From the NCBI GenBank assembly GCA_933822405.4, contig CAKOGP040001635.1:1-25543 (forward strand): a stretch of 25,543 nucleotides of DNA, written 5' to 3'. Below the pieces are notes generated by a model. That model had not been told where the DNA came from. It did not search any database and saw nothing but the letters and a program-made list of their open reading frames with translations. The position numbers and the translations under genes are program-made. Source of the stretch: Cylindrotheca closterium (taxonomy: Eukaryota > Bacillariophyta > Bacillariophyceae > Bacillariales > Bacillariaceae). This document shows positions 1 through 7,868 of this stretch, in pieces. How positions within the stretch are numbered: the stretch's first letter is position 1; each line of letters opens with the position of its first letter.

Positions 1-1138
1 CACGCGCTGCTCGAGACAGGGATTCTCTTTCCCCTCATCGACAGCGTTCTCGTCAGCGTTCTCCTAGGGCCAATCGATCAGACGACAATCGCCGTGCTGG
101 TCTTTCCTCCTCTCGTCACGGTTCTCATCGGAGCCTTCGATCAGAGGAGGATCGTCTTGCCAAGCGCCAAGCCCGGGCCGCTGGCTCAGACGCTGCCAAG
201 CCAGGCGCTCATACTGCGTCCAACGCTGATGAAAGCAGTCTAGCTAGACGAAAGAATCGAGCTGATCGTCCTCCTAAGACCAATCGATCAGGTGAGGATC
301 GTCTTGCCAAGGACCGAGCTCGAAGCGCTAGGTCTCACACTTCCAACCCAGGTGCTCACACTAGTTCCAACGGAGACGAAAGCAGGTCAGCTAGACGAAA
401 AATTCGAGCCAATCGCGACCGAGACGCCAAAGTACGGGCCAAGAATAGCGCTACTAAGTCTAGTGGAAACGGTGTTGGTAGTGACGGCGTGGTAGATGAA
501 GTCGAGCGAGACGCTGTGGGAGATGAGCAGGCAGTTGATGGTGCTGTCGAGTTGAAGGCCATGGCTATCGAAGATCTCGAGAATGAACAGCTCAAGGAAC
601 AACAGGCTCAAATCGAAGCGCTCAAGCAACAAATGCAAAACATGGCGCAACCAAATCATGGTTCGGATCCTGACACAGAAGACGACACTGATATCGACGG
701 AACGAATGAACCTCATGGGCAGCATCCCAAAAAGCGTCGGAAATGTATTGTTGGTATCCTTCTAGTCCTTCTTACAATCGGTGGAGGAGTCGCTGGATAC
801 ATCCTGGGGAATCCGAAGAAGAAGTCTCCCACGAAAGCTCTACAACTTGATGTAGAGCCGACGACCCCTCCAACTACGGCAGGTGGCACTACTACTGCTA
901 TACAATTACCCAGTACTTCGCCTTCCAACAGTCCCACCGAGTTGCAAATCTACACGCCACCAAGTAAAGAAGATTGCGAGGCCATTGCATCTGGCTCGAC
1001 ATTGTCCGACCAAACCACTTTGACCTCCAGAGAGTTTGTCATTGAGTTTGATGCAACCTTGAACTCTCAAATGGCAGAGGAAGATTGGGTAGGACCTCTC
1101 AAGGAACAGCTTCAGTCGATTTTTCTTCCCGTCGTGGC
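1..1138 (+). repeat. 5' block of duplication, matches 8182-9319
   Basis: By eye this block has no mismatch to 8182-9319 (offset 8181). The first difference is at 1139 (A) against 9320 (C). It covers the RS-rich tail, coiled coil, membrane helix and part of the ectodomain. Shadow reading frames on both strands also translate identically in the two copies, which supports identity at the DNA level. Confidence 0.9.
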
Positions 1139-2948
1139 AGGTTGCTCGACTCGTCGCTGGCTTCGTGAAACGAAGAGCAAGCAACACAGACAACTGCAAT
1201 TGTTGCCAGACTTTGCTATTGCAAACGGCAAAATTGGAAACGCCATTGTAGCGGAAGGGGGCTGCGAGGACGAGTCTGCTGCCGCGCTCTGTCATCGCGT
1301 GAGCGTCTTGATGGATCTTTCACTTCGCGACGAAGATACGAAGCTCACTTTTGTTGAAGCTTATTTGATTACCACTCTTCGTGCTTCGCCTGACAACGTT
1401 TTGGGCCTGGAATCTCTATTGTCCAATCTTGTGGTCATTCGTGCTGCCCCCACCGCACCAACAGATGAACCAAGCTTTAGCCCGAGCTCTCGCCCATCTA
1501 CCGTTCAGCGTACTATTCAGCCTACCGATGTACCATCATCACAAGCATCAAAAGCCCCAGTTGTTGGTCCCACTACTCTTGAACCAACACGATCCCCGAC
1601 CAAAGCACCAACAAAGGCTCCGGTCGCGGCTCCAATTTTGTCAACCGAGAACCCAACCGCAAGCCCAACAAAAGCACCAGTCGTTGCTCCTACATTGGCT
1701 CCTGTGGTCGGCCCAACGCCACCGCCAACGCAAGTACCTACAAAGGGTCCATCGGCTGTTCCATCGTCGGCTCCATCAAAGGTCCCCACGAAGGTCCCCA
1801 CAAAGCGTCCAACTGCAAACCCCACTTCCACTCCGACCAGTAGTCCAACGGCAAGTCCAACTTCCGGCCCCACAGATGGTCCAACAGTGGCTCCTACAAA
1901 GACTCCAACTGAAATCCCGACTTCTGGTCCCACCGGTAGTCCGACACTACGAGCTAGCCAATCTCCAACGGTGATGACATCAGTCATAACGCCATCGGCG
2001 ACAGCCCTGCAGTCATCCGAGTATTATTGCAACCCTGACTTGTGCGCAGGTGATGGAAGTGGGCAGTTGATGCCTGGTACGCCAGCCGGTGAAGCTTCAA
2101 ATGCCATTGATGGCAATATCGATGGGAACTACTATAGTGGATCAAGTTCACACACCTGGACACAATGGAACCCATACTGGCAAGTACAAGGAATTGCGGG
2201 CCCTGTCAGTACAGTACGCATATGGAATAGAAATGGTGAAGCGGGTGCAGATGACTTGGTTGGCGCAAATGTAGATCTGCTGGACCATAACGGAGAGGTC
2301 CTAGCAACTCGCGAAATTCAGGGTGTTGCACACTTCCGGGAATTCGAGTTTGAAAGTATCAGCGGAGTCGACCTGCTCCTTGCAACCTTCTGGGAATTCG
2401 AGTTTGATAATGTCAGCGATGTTGATACGGTCCGAGTCTTGCACCCTTCCCTTACATTTCTCATCATTGCAGAAGTCGAAGTCCTTGGTGGAAGTTCTCA
2501 CAGCTCATTAATCACTGAATCTTCGGTAGCCTCGCAATCGTCGTCTTTAAATTGCGATGCATGTATGTACGTTCCACATGGCTCTGTTGCTGGGCCAGCA
2601 AGCCTAGCCATTGACGGTAATCGAAATTACCCAGGGGCTCATACACAGGCTCAGGTAGACCCGTGGTGGCAGGTGGATCTCCAGTTGACCGCAACTGTGA
2701 GCAGGGTTGTCGTCTGGGGCCGTGAGGATTCTTGCTGCATTGGTTGGTTGTATGGCGCCAGAATTCATTTGAAAGACACTTTTGGTAATGTCATTCACAC
2801 TGAGATAGTATCAGATGCTGGTGTGATGAGTACTTTTGAATTTCCTCCCGTTGAGGATGTTGCTGCAATTCAAATTGTTATGGGTGCATCACCTGAATAT
2901 TTTCCCTTGAATATTTTGGAGGTCGAGGCATTCGGTGTTATCCAATGA
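1..2948 (+). CDS. Gene A: single-pass membrane protein, PT stalk, two F5/8C (F-type-lectin-like) domains (5' partial)
   Basis: The frame is open from base 3 to the TGA at 2946-2948, giving 981 visible residues. The start lies upstream; by comparison with gene B about 104 residues are missing. In order: basic RS/RD-rich repeats (to about 480), a short coiled coil (about 560-645), an acidic stretch, a KKRRK patch and a hydrophobic helix (about 744-812), a Cys-containing ectodomain (about 960-1440), a PT-rich stalk (about 1445-1960), then two galactose-binding-like F5/8C domains (about 2010-2490 and 2515-2945). Both carry AIDGN, and PYWQV or PWWQVDL, motifs. There is no N-terminal signal peptide in the family; the basic patch before the helix predicts type II topology with the lectin-like end outside the cell. 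Adhesion or recognition is inferred from the domains. The first F5/8C domain has an in-frame 18-residue duplication. In the second, the RxD-CC motif lacks the final basic residue seen in gene C. Confidence 0.85.
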   Translation, partial: RAARDRDSLSPHRQRSRQRSPRANRSDDNRRAGLSSSRHGSHRSLRSEEDRLAKRQARAAGSDAAKPGAHTASNADESSLARRKNRADRPPKTNRSGEDRLAKDRARSARSHTSNPGAHTSSNGDESRSARRKIRANRDRDAKVRAKNSATKSSGNGVGSDGVVDEVERDAVGDEQAVDGAVELKAMAIEDLENEQLKEQQAQIEALKQQMQNMAQPNHGSDPDTEDDTDIDGTNEPHGQHPKKRRKCIVGILLVLLTIGGGVAGYILGNPKKKSPTKALQLDVEPTTPPTTAGGTTTAIQLPSTSPSNSPTELQIYTPPSKEDCEAIASGSTLSDQTTLTSREFVIEFDATLNSQMAEEDWVGPLKEQLQSIFLPVVAGCSTRRWLRETKSKQHRQLQLLPDFAIANGKIGNAIVAEGGCEDESAAALCHRVSVLMDLSLRDEDTKLTFVEAYLITTLRASPDNVLGLESLLSNLVVIRAAPTAPTDEPSFSPSSRPSTVQRTIQPTDVPSSQASKAPVVGPTTLEPTRSPTKAPTKAPVAAPILSTENPTASPTKAPVVAPTLAPVVGPTPPPTQVPTKGPSAVPSSAPSKVPTKVPTKRPTANPTSTPTSSPTASPTSGPTDGPTVAPTKTPTEIPTSGPTGSPTLRASQSPTVMTSVITPSATALQSSEYYCNPDLCAGDGSGQLMPGTPAGEASNAIDGNIDGNYYSGSSSHTWTQWNPYWQVQGIAGPVSTVRIWNRNGEAGADDLVGANVDLLDHNGEVLATREIQGVAHFREFEFESISGVDLLLATFWEFEFDNVSDVDTVRVLHPSLTFLIIAEVEVLGGSSHSSLITESSVASQSSSLNCDACMYVPHGSVAGPASLAIDGNRNYPGAHTQAQVDPWWQVDLQLTATVSRVVVWGREDSCCIGWLYGARIHLKDTFGNVIHTEIVSDAGVMSTFEFPPVEDVAAIQIVMGASPEYFPLNILEVEAFGVIQ
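2328..2435 (+). repeat. 54-bp in-frame tandem duplication inside gene A
   Basis: Two imperfect 54-bp copies (2328-2381 and 2382-2435) each contain GGGAATTCGAGTTTGA followed by a GTCAGCG-like segment. Gene C has one copy at the matching place (about 23740-23800). The duplication adds 18 residues to the first F5/8C domain without shifting the frame. The copies differ at several positions, so it is not brand new. Confidence 0.85.
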
Positions 2949-3411
2949 TTATTGGGCCATTGCTAGACCAATTTCTGCAATCCATATTGCCAATGATCAA
3001 TTCTAGAAACTAAGGAACTTTTCATCATGCAATAGAGATTCTTCACTATAGTCGCCACATCATCTTCCGCCTCAAATGATGCCAGTCACTTGTTCATCAA
3101 TGCCGCTTTCTTTGAACCGTTGTTGTACTGAGGCCGAGAACAATTTTGGCGACATAATTCCATAAGAAAATTGGTTACTTGGCAGTGCCAGAGATCTTAG
3201 CAATTGGTGACATGTAAAAGTAGAATGACATGGTTGTTGGACAAAAGTTGAAAAAAATTAAACGAGGACTGATCAGCATCATTGGGAATGAAACAATACC
3301 GGCCGACGGCTGCGGTGGCTGTGTCCTGTGGCTTGCTTTCCATTCTGTCACTGCAGCGACCCTCGCCCATCCAAACCATTGCCATCGCATGTAGATATAT
3401 TCTTCAATCAA
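2949..3411. other. Intergenic region between convergent genes A and D1
   Basis: I see no supported gene. The first 60 bases after gene A resemble the 3' flank of gene C (a shared TTGCTAGAC.AATTTCT stretch). Bases about 3346-3380 weakly match about 11788-11817 downstream of gene B, an older homology just outside the identical D block. Confidence 0.6.
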
Positions 3412-4196
3412 TGTGGTTTCCATTCTGGGATCAATCAATCAACCATTCGAGCATATTAAAATTTGGCAATCCCATAAGATTCATTGATTGATAAAATGAT
3501 ACTCTAGCCACGATTACTCCCGATAAGTGTCTTGTTGGTTTGATTCTGCACAACTTCTTTCCAATGAGGATTCGATAAGAATTGTATCATGGTATTCTTC
3601 ACCACATCGTTCAAAGCAGGTTGCGCCATGGGAATGGAATTCACAGTGGCATTCAAAATAGGCTCCCTCAAAGCACCATTGGGCAAACCCACCACAATGG
3701 GCAAGAGAGCATTGTGAACCAAGGGAGATGGTAAAAAGGAAGCACCCAGTGGAATGGTCTGTTGGCTGGCTAGTGATGTGGGATCGTAGTGAGCTTTCAG
3801 AGGGTTTGGTGGGGGTTTGTTCCTGCGAAAGGGAAGACTGTTTTCCCCATCGTCATCGTACGATTCGGATCTTCGCTGCAGTTGCTGCTGGCGTTGTTCT
3901 TGTTGTGCTGCTTGTTTGTCTGCGGCATATTTGGTTCCCATGAAGTACTGATCTCGTTGGTATTGAAGTGATTGCAACGTGGAATTGTAAAAGGGCAATT
4001 TTCGGACGTCTTCTGCTTCCTTGGGCAATTGATCTCGGACTTGTTCTACCAAAGGATCAGTCTTCGGCTCAACTGTTTCCACCAATCGTTTGGCGACTGC
4101 ATCGAGCAGCCTGTTTCTAGCTCGTGCGTACAAGATGCTTTCCGGGCTGACAGCTGTAGTAGTGTTGTCGTCTTTCTCAGAAACATCCATATTGCG
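3412..4196 (+). repeat. 3' block of duplication, matches 11820-12604
   Basis: This 785-bp block appears identical to 11820-12604 (offset 8408). It begins at TGTGGTTTCCATTCTGGGAT and ends in the codons just after the start of gene D. All overlapping reading frames translate identically. Beyond 4196 the copies diverge quickly. Confidence 0.9.
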
Positions 4197-4208
4197 TGGA
4201 TCTGGCAT
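3504..4208 (-). CDS. Gene D1: unknown 234-aa hydrophilic protein
   Basis: I do not recognise this protein. The frame extends upstream to an ATG at 4307, but I chose the ATG at 4208 because MPD-x-RNMDVSEKDD is conserved in D2 while everything upstream of MPD is unrelated between copies. The protein is rich in Gln, Asn and Asp, has a central Q-rich segment (AAQQEQRQQQLQRR) followed by an acidic DDD patch, and no membrane helix. The C-terminal part is more hydrophobic and Pro/Asn-rich. From the NMDV residues to the stop it is identical to D2. It converges with gene A, as D2 converges with gene B. A 5' intron cannot be ruled out. Confidence 0.7.
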   Translation of the reverse strand: MPDPRNMDVSEKDDNTTTAVSPESILYARARNRLLDAVAKRLVETVEPKTDPLVEQVRDQLPKEAEDVRKLPFYNSTLQSLQYQRDQYFMGTKYAADKQAAQQEQRQQQLQRRSESYDDDGENSLPFRRNKPPPNPLKAHYDPTSLASQQTIPLGASFLPSPLVHNALLPIVVGLPNGALREPILNATVNSIPMAQPALNDVVKNTMIQFLSNPHWKEVVQNQTNKTLIGSNRG

Positions 4209-5005
4209 AACAGCGGGTAATGATGAGAACTTTTCTTCTTGGAAACTGTTGCTTATTTTATGTTCAATAAACTCTAAATTTGAAATTGACAGCCAACTTT
4301 TTTCCAACGCACATTTATTTTACGCGCGTGATAATTGTGAATGAATGCCCCTCTTCTCCACCTCTCCAATGCAAGCATTCCAAAAAATCTACCGTTACTA
4401 AAATAAGCTCCTTCCTCTACGGTAGTATTCTTCATTGCGCAATTCCCACTACAAAGACTGTCTCTTGAGCTCTTAATAAATGATATTTCATTACTGGAAG
4501 GATCATCGTTCTTCGTTGTGCGTGCTGTCGTGGCTGATCGGTTGGAGTCAAGGCCAAAGCACCACCAGTTTATGAGATGTCACCTTGGCTTAGCACACCC
4601 ATCCATCGCCATCAGACTGTACGGAATAGAGATCTCTTCCCGCGCGGCTCTTCAGTGCAGATATACTACCATTTCAGCATGTATTTCAAGTGACTCATTC
4701 AAGTCTGTCTTTTCTGAAGCGGGAAGGCTTCTTTCTACGCTGCTTCCTGCATCACATATTCAGAAGCTATGGGTAGCTAATTGACACTGTTGTAGCTTGA
4801 GTTCTTTGATAAGAATTTCTTTGTCAAGAATCCTGGAGAAGTAAAGAGCACCAATCAAAACTCCAGTGAAGATGATGATTACCTAACAGTTGAATGTAAG
4901 CGACTGAATTAGTCTTAACACACCTGCTCTGCCCCATTGTTGCTGACATCTAAAATGGATTTGCAGTGCAAGTCGTCCGTCTTCAAGGTAATTCAAAAAA
5001 ATTGA
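4209..5005. other. Intergenic region upstream of D1
   Basis: I see no supported gene. An 88-codon plus-strand frame (4518-4784) has no recognisable features and is probably chance. The region should hold the promoter of D1; no clear TATA box was assigned. Confidence 0.5.
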
Positions 5006-5079
5006 GGTACCGTGTTTGGAGGTCAAGCATAATGATTTGTATGCTTACGGTCCAACTAACACAAAGTCCAAACGGTACC
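5006..5079. repeat. Nested foldback (imperfect inverted repeat)
   Basis: The outer arms are GGTACCGTGTTTGGA (5006-5020) and TCCAAACGGTACC (5067-5079), complementary except for a 2-nt bulge. Nested inside is a perfect 7-bp stem AAGCATA/TATGCTT (5025-5031 with 5040-5046). The arrangement could form a cruciform or an RNA hairpin, or be a relic of a small foldback element. Confidence 0.65.
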
Positions 5080-5189
5080 GCCTGGAATTGAAGAATCTAT
5101 TGGTACGGTATTGAGCGGAGCCTCAAAATGACGTGCTACAACAGTACTGTGGTAATACCGGTATCGTACATCCACGTATTATGTTTTAA

Positions 5190-5475
5190 CTATCGAAGAT
5201 AGCCAACTGGCGCCTTCTTTTCGGGTTCTTCTGCTTGGTGTTTCTTGGAGTGACTCTGGTGGGTTGTGGTGTGAAGCTGGTCCTTTTGAGTTGCGCGCGA
5301 AGCGTACGACTCAAAGGACCAGTCTCAGATTTCCCGTAAGACGAGACTTGCTTGTCTGCCAGGCCTTGACACAAAACAATCGTGTCAAGGCCCAACAGGG
5401 TGTGGTGGGATGGGAAAGAAAGAAATAACTCTATTTTTTTGTCAGTATACTTGCACACAAGTTCGATATGTGTAG
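5190..5475 (+). repeat. Hairpin-repeat element, copy 1
   Basis: The element starts near GATAGCCAACTGGCGCC (5198), has a conserved 22-nt core at 5256-5277 (beginning CTGGTGGGTTGTGG), then a 14-bp stem with one bulged T (5277-5291 with 5309-5322) around an apex containing GCGAAGC. It ends with GAAAGAAAGAAATAA and CACACAAGTTCGATA. Copy 1 carries about 85 extra bases after the main stem with two more hairpins, including a perfect 10-bp GCCTTGACAC/GTGTCAAGGC stem. Copies 2 and 3 are at 14169-14346 and 25427-25543. The family is unknown to me. Confidence 0.75.
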
Positions 5476-5605
5476 ATCGGACTTAGGTTGCTGGTGCAAT
5501 ACTGAGATGACGGTCGCCCTACCGTCGTTCATGGAGTCACTATTGAGTCCATTGGTTCGACCGCTTTCTTCCGTCTACGTTAGAATATCCCTTCACTGCG
5601 ATACA

Positions 5606-7213
5606 CATACACGTGTACACGTGTACGCATATAAATGTAATCGTTCCATGTGTCCTTCCCTTGGAGCTGCTTGATACTGGCTCAGGAGTGATACTTCCAG
5701 TAAGATATCGACTCGTCCAATCTCTGTCGCCCATCGTAATATCCCAATCAACTCTTGGAAGTAGGTATGGTCTTCTTGTCCTAATTCGCTTGATCCATCC
5801 ATCTCCGGTTCATAGGCACTAGTCATCGGCGTTGGTGCATTCTTGGGCATTTTCCATTTTGGGCTGTCCTTTAATGTTTCCTTGACGTTATTGACTGCCA
5901 CGACGTAGTCATAACTTGACATCGTCCACATGTCGTGTCCATCCAAAGTCTTCTTTCGTAACCTAGCTCCCAGGTAGCTTTCTGGAGGTTCAATCTTCCC
6001 TTTCTTGAACTTGAACATCCTTCCAATTCCTTCCATCACTTCTTTGGCTTTCAGCGACATACATAGGATGTCGTTGACGTAGCAAAGGATGTATTTGTAG
6101 TATTCCTCGCCGTCAGGTTTCACTGCCGCTCGCATCCAAACGTCTGGGTTGGCAGTTGATGAGCTGAAGCCCAAATCCTCCAAAGTCTCCGCCAGGTGTG
6201 ATCTGAATACTGCGGATGAACTTTTTAAGCCATATAATGCTCTTCTTACGATAAATACTTTGCCTTCTTCACCAAACTTGGGTCCTGCTACCAGGTAGCA
6301 CTTTTCGATCGCTGGTGCAGTGAGGAATGCGTTTTGAATATCCGCGCATTGCAAGTCTAATCCGTTTAGCGCTGCTATCATTAGTAGTATCCAAACTGAA
6401 TCACGGGACACTACCGTACTGTAGGTCAATGCTGCGGGTGCTTCAGTCTTGTGTCCATCAGCGCAGTACCTCGCTTTCCTTCGGAAGTTTTCCCCTAGTT
6501 TCACATCAAATACTAGGTGTCCCATGATCTTTTTGTATCCCATCAGCTTCTCTACGTCTCCATCGAATTCTTCAAAAGCGACTCGATTGTTTTTCATCTC
6601 CATTTGAATTGAGTCTTGCCATAGTGTGTCCCCATTTGCTTTGTCGATTTCGATGGCTTCTTTGATCGATTTTGGGATACGTATTTTGTACTTGTGCGTA
6701 CGTTCCCAGTACTTCGATTTTACTTTGCCAAGGAATCGCTTTCGCTTTCGAACAACGTGTGGGATCCACCATGCAAAAGCGGGTTCGTCTTGGATGCCCT
6801 TGCTTATCGCGTAATCGGCCACTTCAATCGGGAACGACTCATTCATATCTTTCAAAGGTATCCAATTTGAGGAACCATCTTTCCAAGTAACGTAGAAGTC
6901 CCATCCTGCTGTCGTGTGTCGTCTTCGTTGCGTTCCACTTGCGAGGGGCGGGATAGAAACCATCTTTCATCTTTGCTGCCTTCTCATCAGAACAATGTTC
7001 CGTGATCTCCTCCATTAGCAAGTGTCTGTGTCCATGTTCGTCCACTTGTGCTAATAAGTTCTCTGCTAGCAAGTTCGCAGCGAGCACTTCGGTGCTTCCA
7101 TCTTCGTATTCGACTTTGTATTGCCTCGTGTCGAGCAACTGGTTGTTGTTTGCTAGGCCCATTGGGTTTCCTTCCGCATCAATGAGTCTCCTGCGTACAA
7201 CTGCACGTTGCAA
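5606..7213 (-). mobile_element. Internal fragment of a Ty1/copia (CoDi-like) retrotransposon pol, inactive
   Basis: Reading leftwards from 7213, the first frame (7213 to about 6960) resembles the linker between integrase and reverse transcriptase in diatom copia elements (AANLLAENLLAQVDEHG). The coding then jumps frame near 6955-6965 into a 456-codon frame with WKDGSSNWIPLKD, then reverse transcriptase motifs DIQNAFL, RALYGLKSS and YVNDIL. The usual YVDD catalytic box reads YVND, losing one metal-binding Asp. The body stops just after REGHMERL, so RNase H is missing. GAG, protease, integrase and both LTRs are also absent. The frameshift, the catalytic substitution and truncation at both ends make it a dead fragment. 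Confidence 0.88.
5608..5626. repeat. CACGTG-centred palindrome at the copia break
   Basis: TACACGTGTACACGTGTA (5608-5625) is a perfect 18-bp palindrome with two CACGTG hexamers, and includes the 12-mer GTACACGTGTAC at 5615-5626. The recognisable copia homology ends inside it. The same 12-mer recurs at 16465-16476 and 20723-20734. Confidence 0.7.
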
Positions 7214-7737
7214 CTACATTATTACGAGAGTGTTGACTTACAAAGTAGTAGATGTTAAAGATAGTAATGTAGATCAAATCGTATTCTTAAAAAAAGAGTG
7301 TTGTTATCGTCGTTTCATCGACAGGCTTCCGCGAAGGCCGCGATCCCGTTCACTTACGGACACGAACCATTGCACGCGTGTGCAATAGCACGGTAGCCTT
7401 CTTTTGTACGAGGACGGTCAAGTTCTGGCGAACCTGCTTTATTAAAACATGAAATATGACCACTATCAAAATGGGACCACTATACTGTAAGTGACGAAGC
7501 TCCGAGCATGAACAACAGCAGTACTGTAGTGGTGTTGATTTTCAGGCACATGAAGACGAAGGCACATCGCGATCACAATCGAAAACAATGAAGACGAAGT
7601 TGAAAGCACATACATAATATTTTATAAAATACCACCACGCCTGACCTCAAAACACTCCGGATCCAACGGGGGCTGACAATGGCATTTTGTGACCTCTGGA
7701 AGTGATGTGCTTTTGTCATTCAATATATATTTTAAAA
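7214..7737. other. Intergenic region upstream of gene B
   Basis: I see no supported gene; a 128-codon frame crossing from the copia fragment has no recognisable content. It holds a short imperfect palindrome (ATTGCAC/GTGCAAT, about 7369-7386) and AT-rich DNA before the promoter of gene B. It does not resemble the promoter of gene C, although the two genes share their coding chassis. Confidence 0.5.
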
Positions 7738-7748
7738 TATATAAAAGG
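7738..7748 (+). promoter_or_regulatory. Probable TATA box of gene B
   Basis: TATATAAAAGG lies about 120 bases upstream of the chosen ATG at 7869 in AT-rich DNA. A transcription start about 30 bases downstream would leave a leader of roughly 90-100 bases. This is a sequence match only. Confidence 0.55.
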
Positions 7749-7868
7749 CGAATTTTGTATAAAGACCCAAACTTCCGTAAAAATTCTTCTCACCTGTCTT
7801 CCAGCACACTTTTCTCCTCACAAAATTTTGTGCCCAGCAGTACTACACAAATACTCCCCAACATCACG

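Noticed and set aside
1517..1987. Open frames on the minus strand opposite the PT stalks (rich in VGxxVG), also at 9686-10090 and 22926-23189
   Set aside because: They are the direct antisense of the proline/threonine codon repeats; the periodic composition alone keeps them open.
4518..4784. An 88-codon plus-strand frame between D1 and the foldback
   Set aside because: It has no recognisable motif, no paralogue in the window and no promoter evidence.
5256..5277. A CRISPR-like array from the three identical 22-nt cores
   Set aside because: The cores are 9-11 kb apart, in both orientations, and the sequence is eukaryotic nuclear DNA.
5186..5458. A 90-codon minus-strand gene inside hairpin-repeat copy 1 (peptide SFTPQPTR ... 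RRQLAIF)
   Set aside because: Copy 2 keeps similar peptides but in different relative frames, and the shared DNA is structured by pairing; the peptides look like a by-product.
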